A DNA stretch of 64,000 nucleotides, taken from Nematostella vectensis. Its lineage: Eukaryota; Cnidaria; Anthozoa; Actiniaria; Edwardsiidae. Of the stretch, positions 24,701-39,700 are shown one piece after another. The number at the start of each line of letters is the position of its first letter. Position 1 is the first letter of the stretch. Location of the stretch: NCBI RefSeq assembly GCF_932526225.1, contig NC_064034.1:188501-252500 (forward strand), read 5' to 3'. The position numbers were made by a program, and so were the translations under genes. A model generated the notes under the pieces. That model saw nothing but the letters and a program-made list of their open reading frames with translations. It was not told the origin of the DNA and searched no databases.

Positions 24701-27700
24701 AAAAGCCTTGTGCTGCCATACCGATTGGGTAATCCGTATGTATGGTTTCCGTTTTGTTCTTCAGACCGGGTTCGATCCCAGGCCAATGGGCTTTTTTTTC
24801 ATTCGTTTTCTTTCTTTGTGATTGACCCCCCTAATCCTGATTGGTTGTGCGCAAAAATAATAAAAAAAAGTGAGTTTGCAAAATAAGCTTGCTGGATTTA
24901 TTGATTATATGTATTCAATTTGTTCCTAGGAAGTTAACAAAAAACACAAAGCAAAGAGTTTGAGGAAGTAAACAAGTATGTGAACTTTAATGTTCTATTT
25001 GAAGGGGTGCATTTTGTACTGGGAAGCATACATAGAATGCTTAACTGGTGGAGAGGGGAGAGGTAACAGTTTATTGAGCATAATGTCAACAATAGCAGGG
25101 GGAAGGGAGGGGCACTCTCTTCATACAATATTGCAGTTGTTACCTATTATTAAATAAGTTTGTAACATGTCTTTGTTTATTAAGCAAGGTCTATTTCTGA
25201 GACAGGCAAACTCAAGTAAGAGCTGTTGAAATAACAGGTGAGTGTTAAAAAAAACAATTATCTGATTAGAAAACTAATGTAGATTCCTTTGCACCAAATA
25301 AGAACAAACTTCATTTTGTTTGTTATTTATGAGGAACGAGATGAGATATACAAAGCCATAAAGAAATATGTATTGCTCATCTAAATTATACAAGTAAATA
25401 ATAATATTAAAAAAGAATTACTGTAAGTAATTAGAGTGGTTTTCATTAACCCGTGAAACAAAGTGTGATAGTTAAACGGTAATAGTTAGTAAAACACAAA
25501 AAAGAACAATAGAATCAGATCACAACAAAATGTAATACGCTAAAGCGTAGTTCACGGGTTAATGAAGGTTTTGACATTTCAACCTTACATCCACATGAAA
25601 GTAATGCCTAATATCGAGTGCCCTACAGTAAGTGTTTTGCAGTCAAGTTGTTTTCTTTTAGTAGGAAAAAATTATTTTAATAATAGTAATCATAGCTATG
25701 GTCACCACTTACACATATAGAACTTGTAATGAAAAGAAAGAAAAAATATATATATATGCAGTCAAACAACAGAATTGCATGATAACCTTGAATATAATGT
25801 ATAAAGGACTGCAAAAAAACATCTTTTGTACTAGTTGCTTGAATTGACCCTTGGCTATTTTTAGCTGAATTCCCCTCCCCCTCTAAAAAAGAAAATAATA
25901 ATAATAATAATAATAGAACAAAACTAAAAAGAAAACAAACACAACAGAGACCCCCACCAACAATTTTGATTTTTTTTTACTTTCCTTTAAAAGGGGAGTG
26001 TCACGGTTAAGAGATTTGCAATAGCTCTAGAGCCCTGACACAATGAACTTAAGTGAAATTCTAATACTGACTTATGAGCTTTTGGTACATATGGGAGACT
26101 TTAAACAAAACAAAAAAAATGACCACAAACTGTCCATTAACATAGTTTTCAATATAATATTGCATATTATTTAATAAGGTATTGACAGCTTTTAAAAAGT
26201 TCAACTGTTTGTAGACACTTTAAAGCCTGCAATAAACACTGACTCCAGACATGCGCAGTACTATGCTGCTGCCCCTTTAAAGTAAAATACAACTTCACTT
26301 AGTCAGCGTAGACAATATTGCGGATTTTGTCAATATTCTAATATGAATATGTCAATATTCTCCCCCCTTACGTCTTTATTTCTATTTATTTTATGCTTTT
26401 CACATGATACCAAAACAGCGTCTTTTTTCTTCGCTAATTTGATGTCATGTACACGATAAAAGAGATGCGCCCGTGCGCATGGCGAGTCCCCAAGGGACCC
26501 AAGACGCCCAAATAGACCTCTACTTCTTGTCATCCACAATCTCGGCGAGCTGTGCGTGGCGTAACCGTATTACAGGCCTGGGATCCTGGTTATTGTCCTC
26601 CCCATTAATGCGCGGGTTGGGATAACCTTGCAAGAGTGTTGTACAGCATATTCGCTCGGAAATATCGGTGCTTGCGGCCTTCGGGTTCTTTACAGCCTTC
26701 CGTAAAAGCCTTGTGCTGCCATACCGATTGGGTAATCCGTATGTATGGTTTCCGTTTTGTTCTTCAGACCGGGTTCGATCCAAGGCCAATGGGCTTTTTT
26801 TTTTAATTCGTTTTTTTTCCTTTGTGCTGGACCCCCTTAATCCTGATAGGTTTTGCGCAAAAATAATAAAAAAAAGTGAGTTTGCAAAATAAGCTTGCTA
26901 GATTTATTGATTATATGTATTCAATTTGTTCCTAGGAAGTTAACAAAAAACACAAAGCAAAGAGTTTGAGGAAGTAAACAAGTATGTGAACTTTAATGTT
27001 CTATTTGAAGGGGTGCATTTTGTACAGGGAAGCATACATAGAATGCTTAACTGGTGGAGAGGGAAGAGGTAAAAGTTTATTGAGCATAATTTCAACAATA
27101 GCAGGGGGAAGAGAGGGGCACTCTCTTCATACAATATTGCAGTTGTTACCTATTATTAAATAAGTTTGTAACATGTCTTTGTTTATTAAGCAAGGTCTAT
27201 TTATGAGACAAGCAAACTCAAGTAAGGCTGTTGAAATAACAGGTGAGTGTTAAAAGAAAAACAATTATCTGATTAGAAAACTACTGTAGATTCCTTTGCA
27301 CCAAAATAAGAACAAACTTCATTTTGTTTGTTATTTATGAGGAACTAGATGAGCTCTACAAAGCCATAAAGAAATATGTATTGCTCATCTAAATTATACA
27401 AGTAAATGATAATATTAAAAAAGAACTACTGTAAGTAATTAGAGTGGTTTTCATTAACCCGTGAAACAAAGTGTGATAGTTAAACGATAATAGTTAGTAA
27501 AACACAAAAAAGAACAATAGAATCAGATCACCACAAACTGTAATACGCTAAAGCGTAGTTCACGGGTTAATGAAGGTTTTGACATTTCAACCTTACATCC
27601 ACATGAAAGTAATGCCTAATATCGAGTGCCCTACAGTAAGTGTTTTGCAGTCAAGTTGTTTTCTTTTAGTAGGTAAAAAATTATTCTAAATAATAGTAAT

Positions 27701-30700
27701 CATAGCTATTGTCACCACTTACACATATAGAACTTGTAATGAAAAGAAAGAAAAAAAATATATATGCAGTCAAACAACAGAATTGCATGATAACCTTGAA
27801 TATATTGAAAAAAGGACTGCAAAAAAACATATTTTGTACTAGTTGCTTGAATTGACCCTTGGCTATTTTTAGCTGAATTCCCCTCCCCCTCTAAAAAAGA
27901 AAATAATAATAATAATAATAGAACAAAACTAAAAAGAAAACAAACACAACAGAGACCCCCACCAACAATTTTGATTTTTTTTTACTTTCCTTTAAAAGTG
28001 GAGTGTCACGGTTAAGAGATTTGCAATAGCTCTAGAGCCCTGACACAATGAACTTAAGTGAAATTCTAATACTGACTTATGAGCTTTTGGTACATGTGGG
28101 AGACTTTAAACAAAACAAAACAAATGACCACAAACTGTCAATTAACATAGTTTTCAATATAATATTGCATATTATTTAATAAGGTATTCACAGCTTTTAA
28201 AAAGTTCAACTGTTTGTTGACACTTAAAAGCCTACAATAATCACTGACTCCAGACATGCGCAGTACTATGTTGCTGGCCCTTTAAAGTAAAATACAGCTT
28301 TACTTAGTCAGCGTAGACAAAATTGCGGATTTTGTCAATATTCTAATATGAAGATGTCAATATTCTCTCCCCTTACGTCTTTATTTCTATTTATTTTATG
28401 ATTTTCACATGATACCAAAACAGCGTCTTTTTTCTTCGCTAATTTGATGTCATGTACACAATAAAAGAGATGCGCCCGTGCGCATGGCGAGTCCCCAAGG
28501 GACCCAAGACGCCCAAATAGACCTCTATTTTTTGTCATCCACAATCTCGGCGAGCTGTGCGTGGCGTAACCGTATTACAGGCCTGGGATCCTGGTTATTG
28601 TCCTCCCCATTAATGCGCGGGTTGGGATAACCTTGCAAGAGTGTTGTACAGCATATTCGCTCGGAAATATCGGTGCTTGGGGCCTTCGGGTTCTTTACAG
28701 CCTTCCGTAAAAGCCTTGTGCTGCCATACCGATTGGGTAATCCGTATGTATGGTTTCCGTTTTGTTCTTCAGACCGGGTTCGATCCCAGGCCAATGGGCT
28801 TTTTTTTTAATTCGTTTTTTTTCTTTGTGCTGGACCCCCTTAATCCTGATAGGTTTTGCGCAAAAATAATAAAAAAAAGTGAGTTTGCAAAATAAGCTTG
28901 CTAGATTTATTGATTATATGTATTCAATTTGTTCCTAGGAAGTTAACAAAAAACACAAAGCAAAGAGTTTGAGGAAGTAAACAAGTATGTGAACTTTAAT
29001 GTTCTATTTGAAGGGGTGCATTTTGTACAGGGAAGCATACATAGAATGCTTAACTGGGGGAGAGGGAAGAGGTAAAAGTTTATTGAGCATAATTTCAACA
29101 ATAGCAGGGGGAAGAGAGGGGCACTCTCTTCATACAATATTGCAGTTGTTACCTATTATTAAATAAGTTTGTAACATGTCTTTGTTTATTAAGCAAGGTC
29201 TATTTCTGAGACAAGCAAACTCAAGTAAGGCTGTTGAAAAAACAGGTGAGTGTTAAAAGAAAAACAATTATATGATTAGAAAACTACTGTAGATTCCTTT
29301 GCACCAAAATAAGAACAAACTTCATTTTGTTTGTTATTTATGAGGAACGAGATGAGCTCTACAAAGCCATAAAGAAATATGTATTGCTCATCTAAATTAT
29401 ACAAGTAAATGATAATATTAAAAAAGAACTACTGTAAGTAATTAGAGTGGTCTTTTTATTAACCCGTGAAACAAAGTGTGATAGTTAAACGATAATAGTT
29501 AGTAAAACACAAAAAAGAACAATAGAATCAGATCACCACAAACTGCAATACGCTAAAGCGTAGTTCACGGGTTAATAAAGGTTTTGACATTTCAACCTTA
29601 CATCCACATGAAAGTAATGCCTAATATCGAGTGCCCTACAGTAAGTGTTTTGCAGTCAAGTTGTTTTCTTTTAGTAGGTAAAAAATTATTCTAAATAATA
29701 GTAATCATAGCTATGGTCACCACTTACACATATAGAACTTGTAATGAAAAGAAAGAAAAAATATATATATATATGCAGTCAAACAACAGAATTGCATGAT
29801 AACCTTGAATATATTGAATAAAGGACTGCAAAAAAACATCTTTTGTACTAGTTGCTTGAATTGACCCTTGGCTATTTTTAGCTGAATTCCCCTCCCCCTC
29901 TAAAAAAGAAAATAATAATAATAATAATAGAACAAAACTAAAAAGAAAACAAACACAACAGAGACCCCCACCAACAATTTTGATTTTTTTTTACTTTCCT
30001 TTAAAAGGGGAGTGTCACGGTTAAGAGATTTGCAATAGCTCTAGAGCCCTGACACAATGAACTTAAGTGAAATTCTAATACTGACTTATGAGCTTTTGGT
30101 ACATGTGGGAGACTTTAAACAAAACAAAAAAAATGACCACAAACTGTCAATTAACATAGTTTTCAATATAATATTGCATATTATTTAATAAGGTATTCAC
30201 AGCTTTTAAAAAGTTCAACTGTCTGTTGACACTTAAAAGCCTACAATAATCACTGACTCCAGACATGCGCAATACTATGTTGCTGGCCCTTTAAAGTAAA
30301 ATACAGCTTTACTTAGTCAGCGTAGACAAAATTGCGGATTTTGTCAATATTCTAATATGAAGATGTCAATATTCTCTCCCCTTACGTCTTTATTTCTATT
30401 TATTTTATGATTTTCACATGATACCAAAACAGCGTTATTTTTCTTCGCTAATTTGATGTCATGTACACAATAAAAGAGATGCGCCCGTGCGCATGGCGAG
30501 TCCCCAAGGGACCCAAGACGCCCAAATAGACCTCTATTTTTTGTCATCCACAATCTCGGCGAGCTGTGCGTGGCGTAACCGTATTACAGGCATGGGATCC
30601 TGGTTATTGTCCTCCCCATTAATGCGCGGGTTGGGATAACCTTGCAAGAGTGTTGTACAGCATATTCGCTCGGAAATATCGGTGCTTGGGGCCTTCGGGT

Positions 30701-33700
30701 TCTTTACAGCCTTCCGTAAAAGCCTTGTGCTGCCATACCGATTGGGTAATCCGTATGTATGGTTTCCGTTTTGTTCTTCAGACCGGGTTCGATCCGAGGC
30801 CAATGGGCTTTTTTTTTAATTCGTTTTTTTTCTTTGTGCTGGACCCCCTTAATCCTGATAGGTTTTGCGCAAAAATAATAAAAAAAGTGAGTTTGCAAAA
30901 TAAGCTTGCTAGATTTATTGATTATATGTATTCAATTTGTTCCTAGGAAGTTAACAAAAAACACAAAGCAAAGAGTTTGAGGAAGTAAACAAGTATGTGA
31001 ACTTTAATGTTCTATTTGAAGGGGTGCATTTTGTACAGGGAAGCATACTGCTTAACTGGTGGAGAGGGAAGAGGTAAAAGTTTATTGAGCATAATTTCAA
31101 CAATAGCAGGGGGAAGAGAGGGGCATTTTCTTCATACAATATTGCAGTTGTTACCTATTATTAAATAAGTTTGTAACATGTCTTTGTTTATTAAGCAAGG
31201 TCTATTTCTGAGACAAGCAAACTCAAGTAAGGCTGTTGAAATAACAGGTGAGTGTTAAAAGAAAAACAATTATATGATTAGAAAACTACTGTAGATTCCT
31301 TTGTACCAAAATAAGAACAAACTTCATTTTGTTTGTTATTTATGAGGAACGAGATGAGCTCTACAAAGCCATAAAGAAATATGTATTGCTCATCTAAATT
31401 ATACAAGTAAATGATAATATTAAAAAAGAACTACTGTAAGTAATTAGAGTGGTCTTTTTATTAACCCGTGAAACAAAGTGTGATAGTTAAACGATAATAG
31501 TTAGTAAAACACAAAAAAGAACAATAGAATCAGATCACCACAAACTGCAATACGCTAAAGCGTAGTTCACGGGTTAATAAAGGTTTTGACATTTCAACCT
31601 TACATCCACATGAAAGTAATGCCTAATATCGAGTGCCCTACAGTAAGTGTTTTGCAGTCAAGTTGTTTTCTTTTAGTAGGTAAAAAATTATTCTAAATAA
31701 TAGTAATCATAGCTATGGTCACCACTTACACATATAGAACTTGTAATGAAAAGAAAGAAAAAAAATATATATATGCAGTCAAACAACAGAATTGCATGAT
31801 AACCTTGAATATATTGAATAAAGGACTGCAAAAAAACATCTTTTGTACTAGTTGCTTGAATTGACCCTTGGCTATTTTTAGCTAAATTCCCCTCCCCCTC
31901 TAAAAAAGAAAATAATAATAATAATAATAGAACAAAACTAAAAAGAAAACAAACACAACAGAGACCCCCACCAACAATTTTGATTTTTTTTTACTTTCCT
32001 TTAAAAGGGGAGTGTCACGGTTAAGAGATTTGCAATAGCTCTAGAGCCCTGACACAATGAACTTCAGTGAAATTCTAATACTGACTTATGAGCTTTTGGT
32101 ACATGTGGGAGACTTTAAACAAAACAAAACAAATGACCACAAACTGTCAATTAACATAGTTTTCAATATAATATTGCATATTATTTAATAAGGTATTCAC
32201 AGCTTTTAAAAAGTTCAGCTGTTTGTTGACACTTAAAAGCCTACAATAACCACTGACTCCAGACATGCGCAGTACTATGTTGCTGCCCCTTTAAAGTAAA
32301 ATACAGCTTTACTTAGTCAGCGTAGACAAAATTGCGGATTTTGTCAATATTCTAATATGAAGATGTCAATATTCTCCCCCCTTACGTCTTTATTTCTATT
32401 TATTTTATGATTTTCACATGATACCAAAACAGCGTCTTTTTTCTTCGCTAATTTGATGTCATGTACACAATAAAAGAGATTCGCCCGTGCGCATGGCGAG
32501 TCCCGAAAGGACCCAAGACGTCCAAATAGACCTCTATTTTTTGTCATCCACAATCTCGGCGAGCTGTGCGTGGCGTAACCGTATTACAGGCCTGGGATCC
32601 TGGTTATTGTCCTCCCCATTAATGCGCGGGTTGGGATAACCTTGCAAGAGTGTTGTACAGCATATTCGCTCGGAAATATCGGTGCTTGGGGCCTTCGGGT
32701 TCTTTACAGCCTTCCGTAAAAGCCTTGTGCTGCCATACCGATTGGGTAATCCGTATGTATGGTTTCCGTTTTGTTCTTCAGACCGGGTTCGATCCCAGGC
32801 CAATGGGCTTTTTTTTTTATTCGTTTTCTTTCTTTGTGCTGGACCCCCTTAATCCTGATAGGTTTTGCGCAAAAATAATAAAAAAAAGTGAGTTTGCAAA
32901 ATAAGCTTGCTAGATTTATTGATTATATGTATTCAATTTGTTCCTAGGAAGTTAACAAAAAACACAAAGCAAAGAGTTTGAGGAAGTAAACAAGTATGTG
33001 AACTTTAATGTTCTATTTGAAGGGGTGCATTTTGTACAGGGAAGCATACATAGAATGCTTAACTGGTGGAGAGGGAAGAGGTAAAAGTTTATTGAGCATA
33101 ATTTCAACAATAGCAGGGGGAAGAGAGGGGCACTCTCTTCATACAATATTGCAGTTGTTACCTATTATTAAATAAGTTTGTAACATGTCTTTGTTTATTA
33201 AGCAAGGTCTATTTATGAGACAAACAAACTCAAGTAAGGCTGTTGAAATAACAGGTGAGTGTTAAAAGAAAAACAATTATCTGATTAGAAAACTACTGTA
33301 GATTCCTTTGCACCAAAATAAGAACAAACTTCATTTTGTTTGTTATTTATGAGGAACGAGATGAGCTCTACAAAGCCATAAAGAAATATGTATTGCTCAT
33401 CTAAATTATACAAGTAAATGATAATATTAAAAAAGAACTACTGTAAGTAATTAGAGTGGTTTTCATTAACCCGTGAAACAAAGTGTGATAGTTAAACGAT
33501 AATAGTTAGTAAAACACAAAAAAGAACAATAGAATCAGATCACCACAAACTGTAATACGCTAAAGCGTAGTTCACGGGTTAATGAAGGTTTTGACATTTC
33601 AACCTTACATCCACATGAAAGTAATGCCTAATATCGAGTGCCCTACAGTAAGTGTTTTGCAGTCAAGTTGTTTGCTTTTAGTAGGTAAAAAATTATTCTA

Positions 33701-36700
33701 AATAATAGTAATTATAGCTATGGTCACCACTTACACATATAGAACTTGTAATGAAAAGAAAAAAATATATATATATGCAGTCAAACAACAGAATTGCATG
33801 ATAACCTTGAATATATTGAATAAAGGACTGCAAAAAAACATCTTTTGTACTAGTTGCTTGAATTGACCCTTGGCTATTTTTAGCTGAATTCCCCTCCCCC
33901 TCTAAAAAAGAAAATGATAATAATAATAGAACAAAACTAAAAATAAAACAAAGGGGGAGTGTCATGTTTAAGAGATTTGCAATAGCTCTAAAGCCCTGAC
34001 ACAATGAACTTCAGTGAAATTCTAATACTGACTTATGAGCTTTTGGTACATGTGGGAGACTTTAAACAAAACAAAAAAAAAATGACCACAAACTGTCAAT
34101 TAACATAGTTTTCAATATAATATTGCATATTATTTAATAAGGTATTGACAGCTTTTAAAAAGTTCAACTGTTTGTAGACACTTAAAAGCCTACAATAAGC
34201 ACTGACTCCAGACATGCGCAGTACTATGTTGCTGCCCCTTTAAAGTAAAATACAGCTTTACTTAGTCAGCGTAGACAATATTGCGGATTTTGTCAATATT
34301 CTAATATGAATATGTCAATATTCTCCCCCCTTACGTCTTTATTTCTATTTATTTTATGCTTTTCACATGATACCAAAATAGCGTCTTTTTTCTTCGCTAA
34401 TTTGATGTCATGTACACAATAAAAGAGATGCGCCCGTGCGCATGGCGAGTCCCCAAGGGACCCAAGACGCCCAAATAGACCTCTATTTTTTGTCATCCAC
34501 AATCTCGGCGAGCTGTGCGTGGCGTAACCGTATTACCGGCCTGGGATCCTGGTTATTGTCCTCCCCATTAATGCGCGGGTTGGGATAACCTTGCAAGAGT
34601 GTTGTACAGCATATTCGCTCCGAAATATCGGTGCTTGGGGCCTTCGGGTTCTTTACAGCCTTCCGTAAAAGCCTTGTGCTGCCATACCGATTGGGTAATC
34701 CGTATGTATGGTTTCCGTTTTGTTCTTCAGAAAGGATTCGATCCAAGGCCAATGGGCTTTTTTTTATTCGTTTTCTTTCTTTGTGCTTGACCCCCCTAAT
34801 CCTGATTGGTTTTGCGCAAAAATAATAAAAAAAAGTGAGTTTGCAAAATAAGCTTGCTGGATTTATTGATTATATATATTCAATTTGTTCCTAGGAAGCT
34901 AACAAAAAACACAAAGCAAAGAGTTTGAGGAAGTAAACAAGTATGTGAACTTTAATGTTCTATTTGAAGGGGCGCATTTTGTACAGGGAAGCATACATAG
35001 AATGCTTAACTGGTGGAGAGAGGAGAGGTAACAGATTATTGAGCATAATGTCAACAATAGCAGGGGGAAGAGAGTGGCACTCTCTTCATACAATATTGCA
35101 GTTGTTACCTATTATTAAATAAGTTTGTAAGATATATTTGTTTATTAAGCAAGGTCTATTTCTTAGACAAGCAAACTCAAGTAAGAGCTGTTGAAATAAC
35201 AGGTGAGTGTTAAAAAAAAAACAATTATCTGATTAGAAAACTAATGTAGATTCCTTTGCACCAAATAAGAACAAACTTCATTTTGTTTGTTATTGATGAG
35301 GAACGAGATGAGCTCTACAAGGCCAAGAAGAAATATGTATTGCTCATCTAAATTATACAAGTAAATAATAATATTAAAAAAGAATTACTGTAAGTAATTA
35401 GAGTGGTTTTCATTAACCCGTGAAACAAAGTGTGATAGTTAAACGGTAATAGTTAGTAAAACACAAAAAAGAACAATAGAATCAGATCACAAGAAAGTGT
35501 AATACGCTAAAGCGTAGTTCACGGGTTAATGAAGGTTTTGACATTTCAACCTTACATCCACATGAAAGTAATGCCTAATATCGAGTGCCCTACAGTAAGT
35601 GTTTTGCAGTTAAATTGTTTTCTTTTAGTAGGTAAAAAATTATTCTAAATAATAGTAATCATAGCTATGGTCACCACTTACACATATAGAACTTGTAATG
35701 AAAAGAAAAAAATATATATATATGCAGTCAAACAACAGAATTGCATGATAACCTTGAATATATTGAATAAAGGACTGCAAAAAAACATCTTTTGTACTAG
35801 TTGCTTGAATTGACCCTTGGCTATTTTTAGCTAAATTCCCCTCCCCCTCTAAAAAAGAAAATGATAATAATAATAGAACAAAACTAAAAATAAAACAAAG
35901 GGGGAGTGTCATGTTTAAGAGATTTGCAATAGCTCTAGAGCCCTGACACAATGAACTTCAGTGAAATTCTAATACTGACTTATGAGCTTTTGGTACATGT
36001 CTGAGACTTTAAACAAAACAAAAAAAAAATGACCACAAACTGTCAATTAACATAGTTTTCAATATAATATTGCATATTATTTAATAAGGTATTCACAGCT
36101 TTTAAAATGTTCAACTGTTTGTAGACACTTAAAAGCCTACAATAAGCACTGACTCCAGACATGAGCAGTACTATGTTGCTGCCCCTTCAAAGTAAAATAC
36201 AGCTTTACTTAGTCAGCGTAGACAATATTGCGGATTTTGTCAATATTCTAATATGAATATGTCAATATTCTCCCCCCTTACGTCTTTATTTCTATTTATT
36301 TTATGCTTTTCACATGCTACCAAAACAGCGTCTTTTTTCTTCGCTAATTTGATGTCATGTACACAATAAAAGAGATGCGCCCGTGCGCATGGCGAGTCCC
36401 CAAGGGACCCAAGACGCCCAAATAGACCTCTATTTTTTGTCATCCACAATCTCGGCGAGCTGTGCGTGGCGTAACCGTATTACAGGCCTGGGATCCTGGT
36501 TATTGTCCTCCCCATTAATGCGCGGGTTGGGATAACCTTGCAAGAGTGTTGTACAGCATATTCGCTCGGAAATATCGGTGCTTGGGGAGGAGAGGATTTG
36601 AAGAGGCGAGGATTTGAAGAGGCGCATTTTGTACAGGGAAGCATACATAGAATGCTTAACTGGTGGAGAGGGGAGAGGTAACAGATTATTGAGCATAATG

Positions 36701-39700
36701 TCAACAATAGCAGGGGGAAGAGAGTGGCACTCTCTTAATACAATATTGCAGTTGTTACCTATTATTAAATAAGTTTGTAAGATATATTTGTTTATTAAGC
36801 AAGGTCTATTTCTTAGACAAGCAAACTCAAGTAAGAGCTGTTGAAATAACAGGTGAGTGTTAAAAAAAACAATTATCTGATTAGAAAACTAATGTAGATT
36901 CCTTTGCACCAAATAAGAACAAACTTCATTTTGTTTGTTATTTATGAGGAACGAGTTGAGCTCTACAAGGCCAAGAAGAAATATGTATTGCTCATCTAAA
37001 TTATACAAGTAAATAATAATATTAAAAAAGAATTACTGTAAGTAATTAGAGTGGTTTTCATTAACCCGTGAAACAAAGTGTGATAGTTAAACGGTAATAG
37101 TTAGTAAAACACAAAAAAGAACAATAGAATCAGATCACCACAAAGTGTAATACGCTAAAGCGTAGTTCACGGGTTAATGAAGGTTTTGACATTTCAACCT
37201 TACATCCACATGAAAGTAATGCCTAATATCGAGTGCCCTACAGTAAGTGTTTTGCTTTCAAGTTGTTTTCTTTTAGTAGGTAAAAAATTATTCTAAATAA
37301 TAGTAATCATAGCTATGGTCACCACTTACACATATAGAACTTGTAATGAAAAGAAAGAAAAAATATATATATATATGCAGTCAAACAACAGAATTGCATG
37401 ATAACCTTGAATATATTGAATAAAGGACTGCAAAAAAACATCTTTTGTACTAGTTGCTTGAATTGACCCTTGGCTATTTTTAGCTGAATTCCCCTCCCCC
37501 TCTAAAAACGAAAATGATAATAATAATAGAACAAAACTAAAAATAAAACAAAGGGGGAGTGTCATGTTTAAGAGATTTGCAATAGCTCTAGAGCCCTGAC
37601 ACAATGAACTTCAGTGAAATTCTAATACTGACTTATGAGCTTTTGGTACATGTGGGAGACTTTAAACAAAACAAAAAAAATGACCACAAACTGTCAATTA
37701 ACATAGTTTTCAATATAATATTGCATCTTCTTTAATAAGGTATTCACAGCTTTTAAAAAGTTCAACTGTTTGTAGACACTTAAAAGCGTACAATAAGCAC
37801 TGACTCCAGACATGCGCAGTACTATGTTGCTGCCCCTTTAAAGTAAAATACAGCTCTACTTAGTCAGCGTAGACAAAATTGCGGATTTTGTCAATATTCT
37901 AACATTAATATGTCAATATTCTCCCCCCTTACGTCTTTATTTCTATTTATTTTATGCTTTTCACATGATACCAAAACAGCGTCTTTTTTCTTCGCTAATT
38001 TGATGTCATGTACACAATAAAAGAGATGCGCCCGTGCGCATGGCGAGTCCCCAAGGGACCCAAGACGCCCAAATAGACCTCTATTTTTTGTCATCCACAA
38101 TCTCGGCGAGCTGTGCGTGGCGTAACCGTATTACAGGCCTGGGATCCTGGTTATTGTCCTCCCCATTAATGCGCGGGTTGGGATAACCTTGCAAGAGTGT
38201 TGTACAGCACATTCGCTCGGAAATATCGGTGCTTGGGGCCTTCGGGTTCTTTACAGCCTTCCGTAAAAGCCTTGTGCTGCCATACCGATTGGGTAATCCG
38301 TATGTATGGTTTCCGTTTTGTTCTTCAGAAAGGGTTCGATCCCAGGCCAATGGGCTGTTTTTTATTCGTTTCCTTTCTTTGTGCTTGACCCCCCTAATCC
38401 TGATTGGTTTTGCGCAAAAATAATAAAAAAAAGTGAGTTTGCAAAATAAGCTTGCTGGATTTATTGATTATATGTATTCAATTTGTTCCTAGGAAGTTAA
38501 CAAAAAACACAAAACAAAGAGTTTGAGGAAGTAAACAAGTATGTGAACTTTAATGTTCTATTTAAAGGGGCGCATTTTGTACAGGGAAGCATACATAGAA
38601 TGCTTAACTGGTGGAGAGGGGAGAGGTAACAGTTTATTGAGCATAATGTCAACAATAGCAGGGGGAAGGGAGGGGCACTCTCTTTATACAATATTGCAGT
38701 TGTTACCTATTATTAAATAAGTTTGTAAGATATATTTGTTTATTAATCAAGGTCTATTTCTGAGACAAGCAAACTCAAGTAAGAGCTGTTGAAATAACAG
38801 GTGAATGTTAAAAAAAAAACAATTATCTGATTAGAAAACTAATGTAGATTCCTTTGCACCAAATAAGAACAAACTTCATTTTGTTTGTTATTTATGAGGA
38901 ACGAGATGAGCTCTACAAGGCCAAGAAGAAATATGTATTGCTCATCTAAATTATACAAGTAAATAATAATATTAAAAAAGAATTACTGTAAGTAATTAGA
39001 GTGGTTTTCATTAACCCGTGAAACAAAGTGTGATAGTTAAACGGTAATAGTTAGTAAAACACAAAAAAGAACAATAGAATCAGATCACAACAAAGTGTAA
39101 TACGCTAAAGCGTAGTTCACGGGTTAATGAAGGTTTTGACATTTCAACCTTACATCCACATGAAAGTAATGCCTAATATCGAGTGCCCTACAGTAAGTGT
39201 TTTGCAGTCAAATTGTTTTCTTTTAGTAGGTAAAAAATTATTCTAAATAATAGTAATCATAGCTATGGTCACCACTTACACATATAGAACTTGTAATGAA
39301 AAGAAAGAAAAAATATATATATATGCAGTCAAACAACAGAATTGCATGATAACCTTGAATATATTGAATAAAGGACTGCAAAAAAAACATCTTTTGTACT
39401 AGTTGATTGAATTGACCCTTGGCTATTTTTAGCTGAATTCCCCTCCCCCTCTAAAAAAGAAAATAATAATAATAATAATAATAGAACAAAACTAAAAAGC
39501 AAACAAACACAACAGAGACCCCCACCAACAATTTTGGGTTTGTTTACTTTCCCTTAAAGGGGGAGTGTCATGTTTAAGAGATTTGCAATAGCTCTAAAGC
39601 CTTGACACAATGAACTTCAGTGAAATTCTAATACTGACTTATGAGCTTTTGGTACATGTGGGAGACTTTAAACAAAACAAAAAAAATGACCACAAACTGT

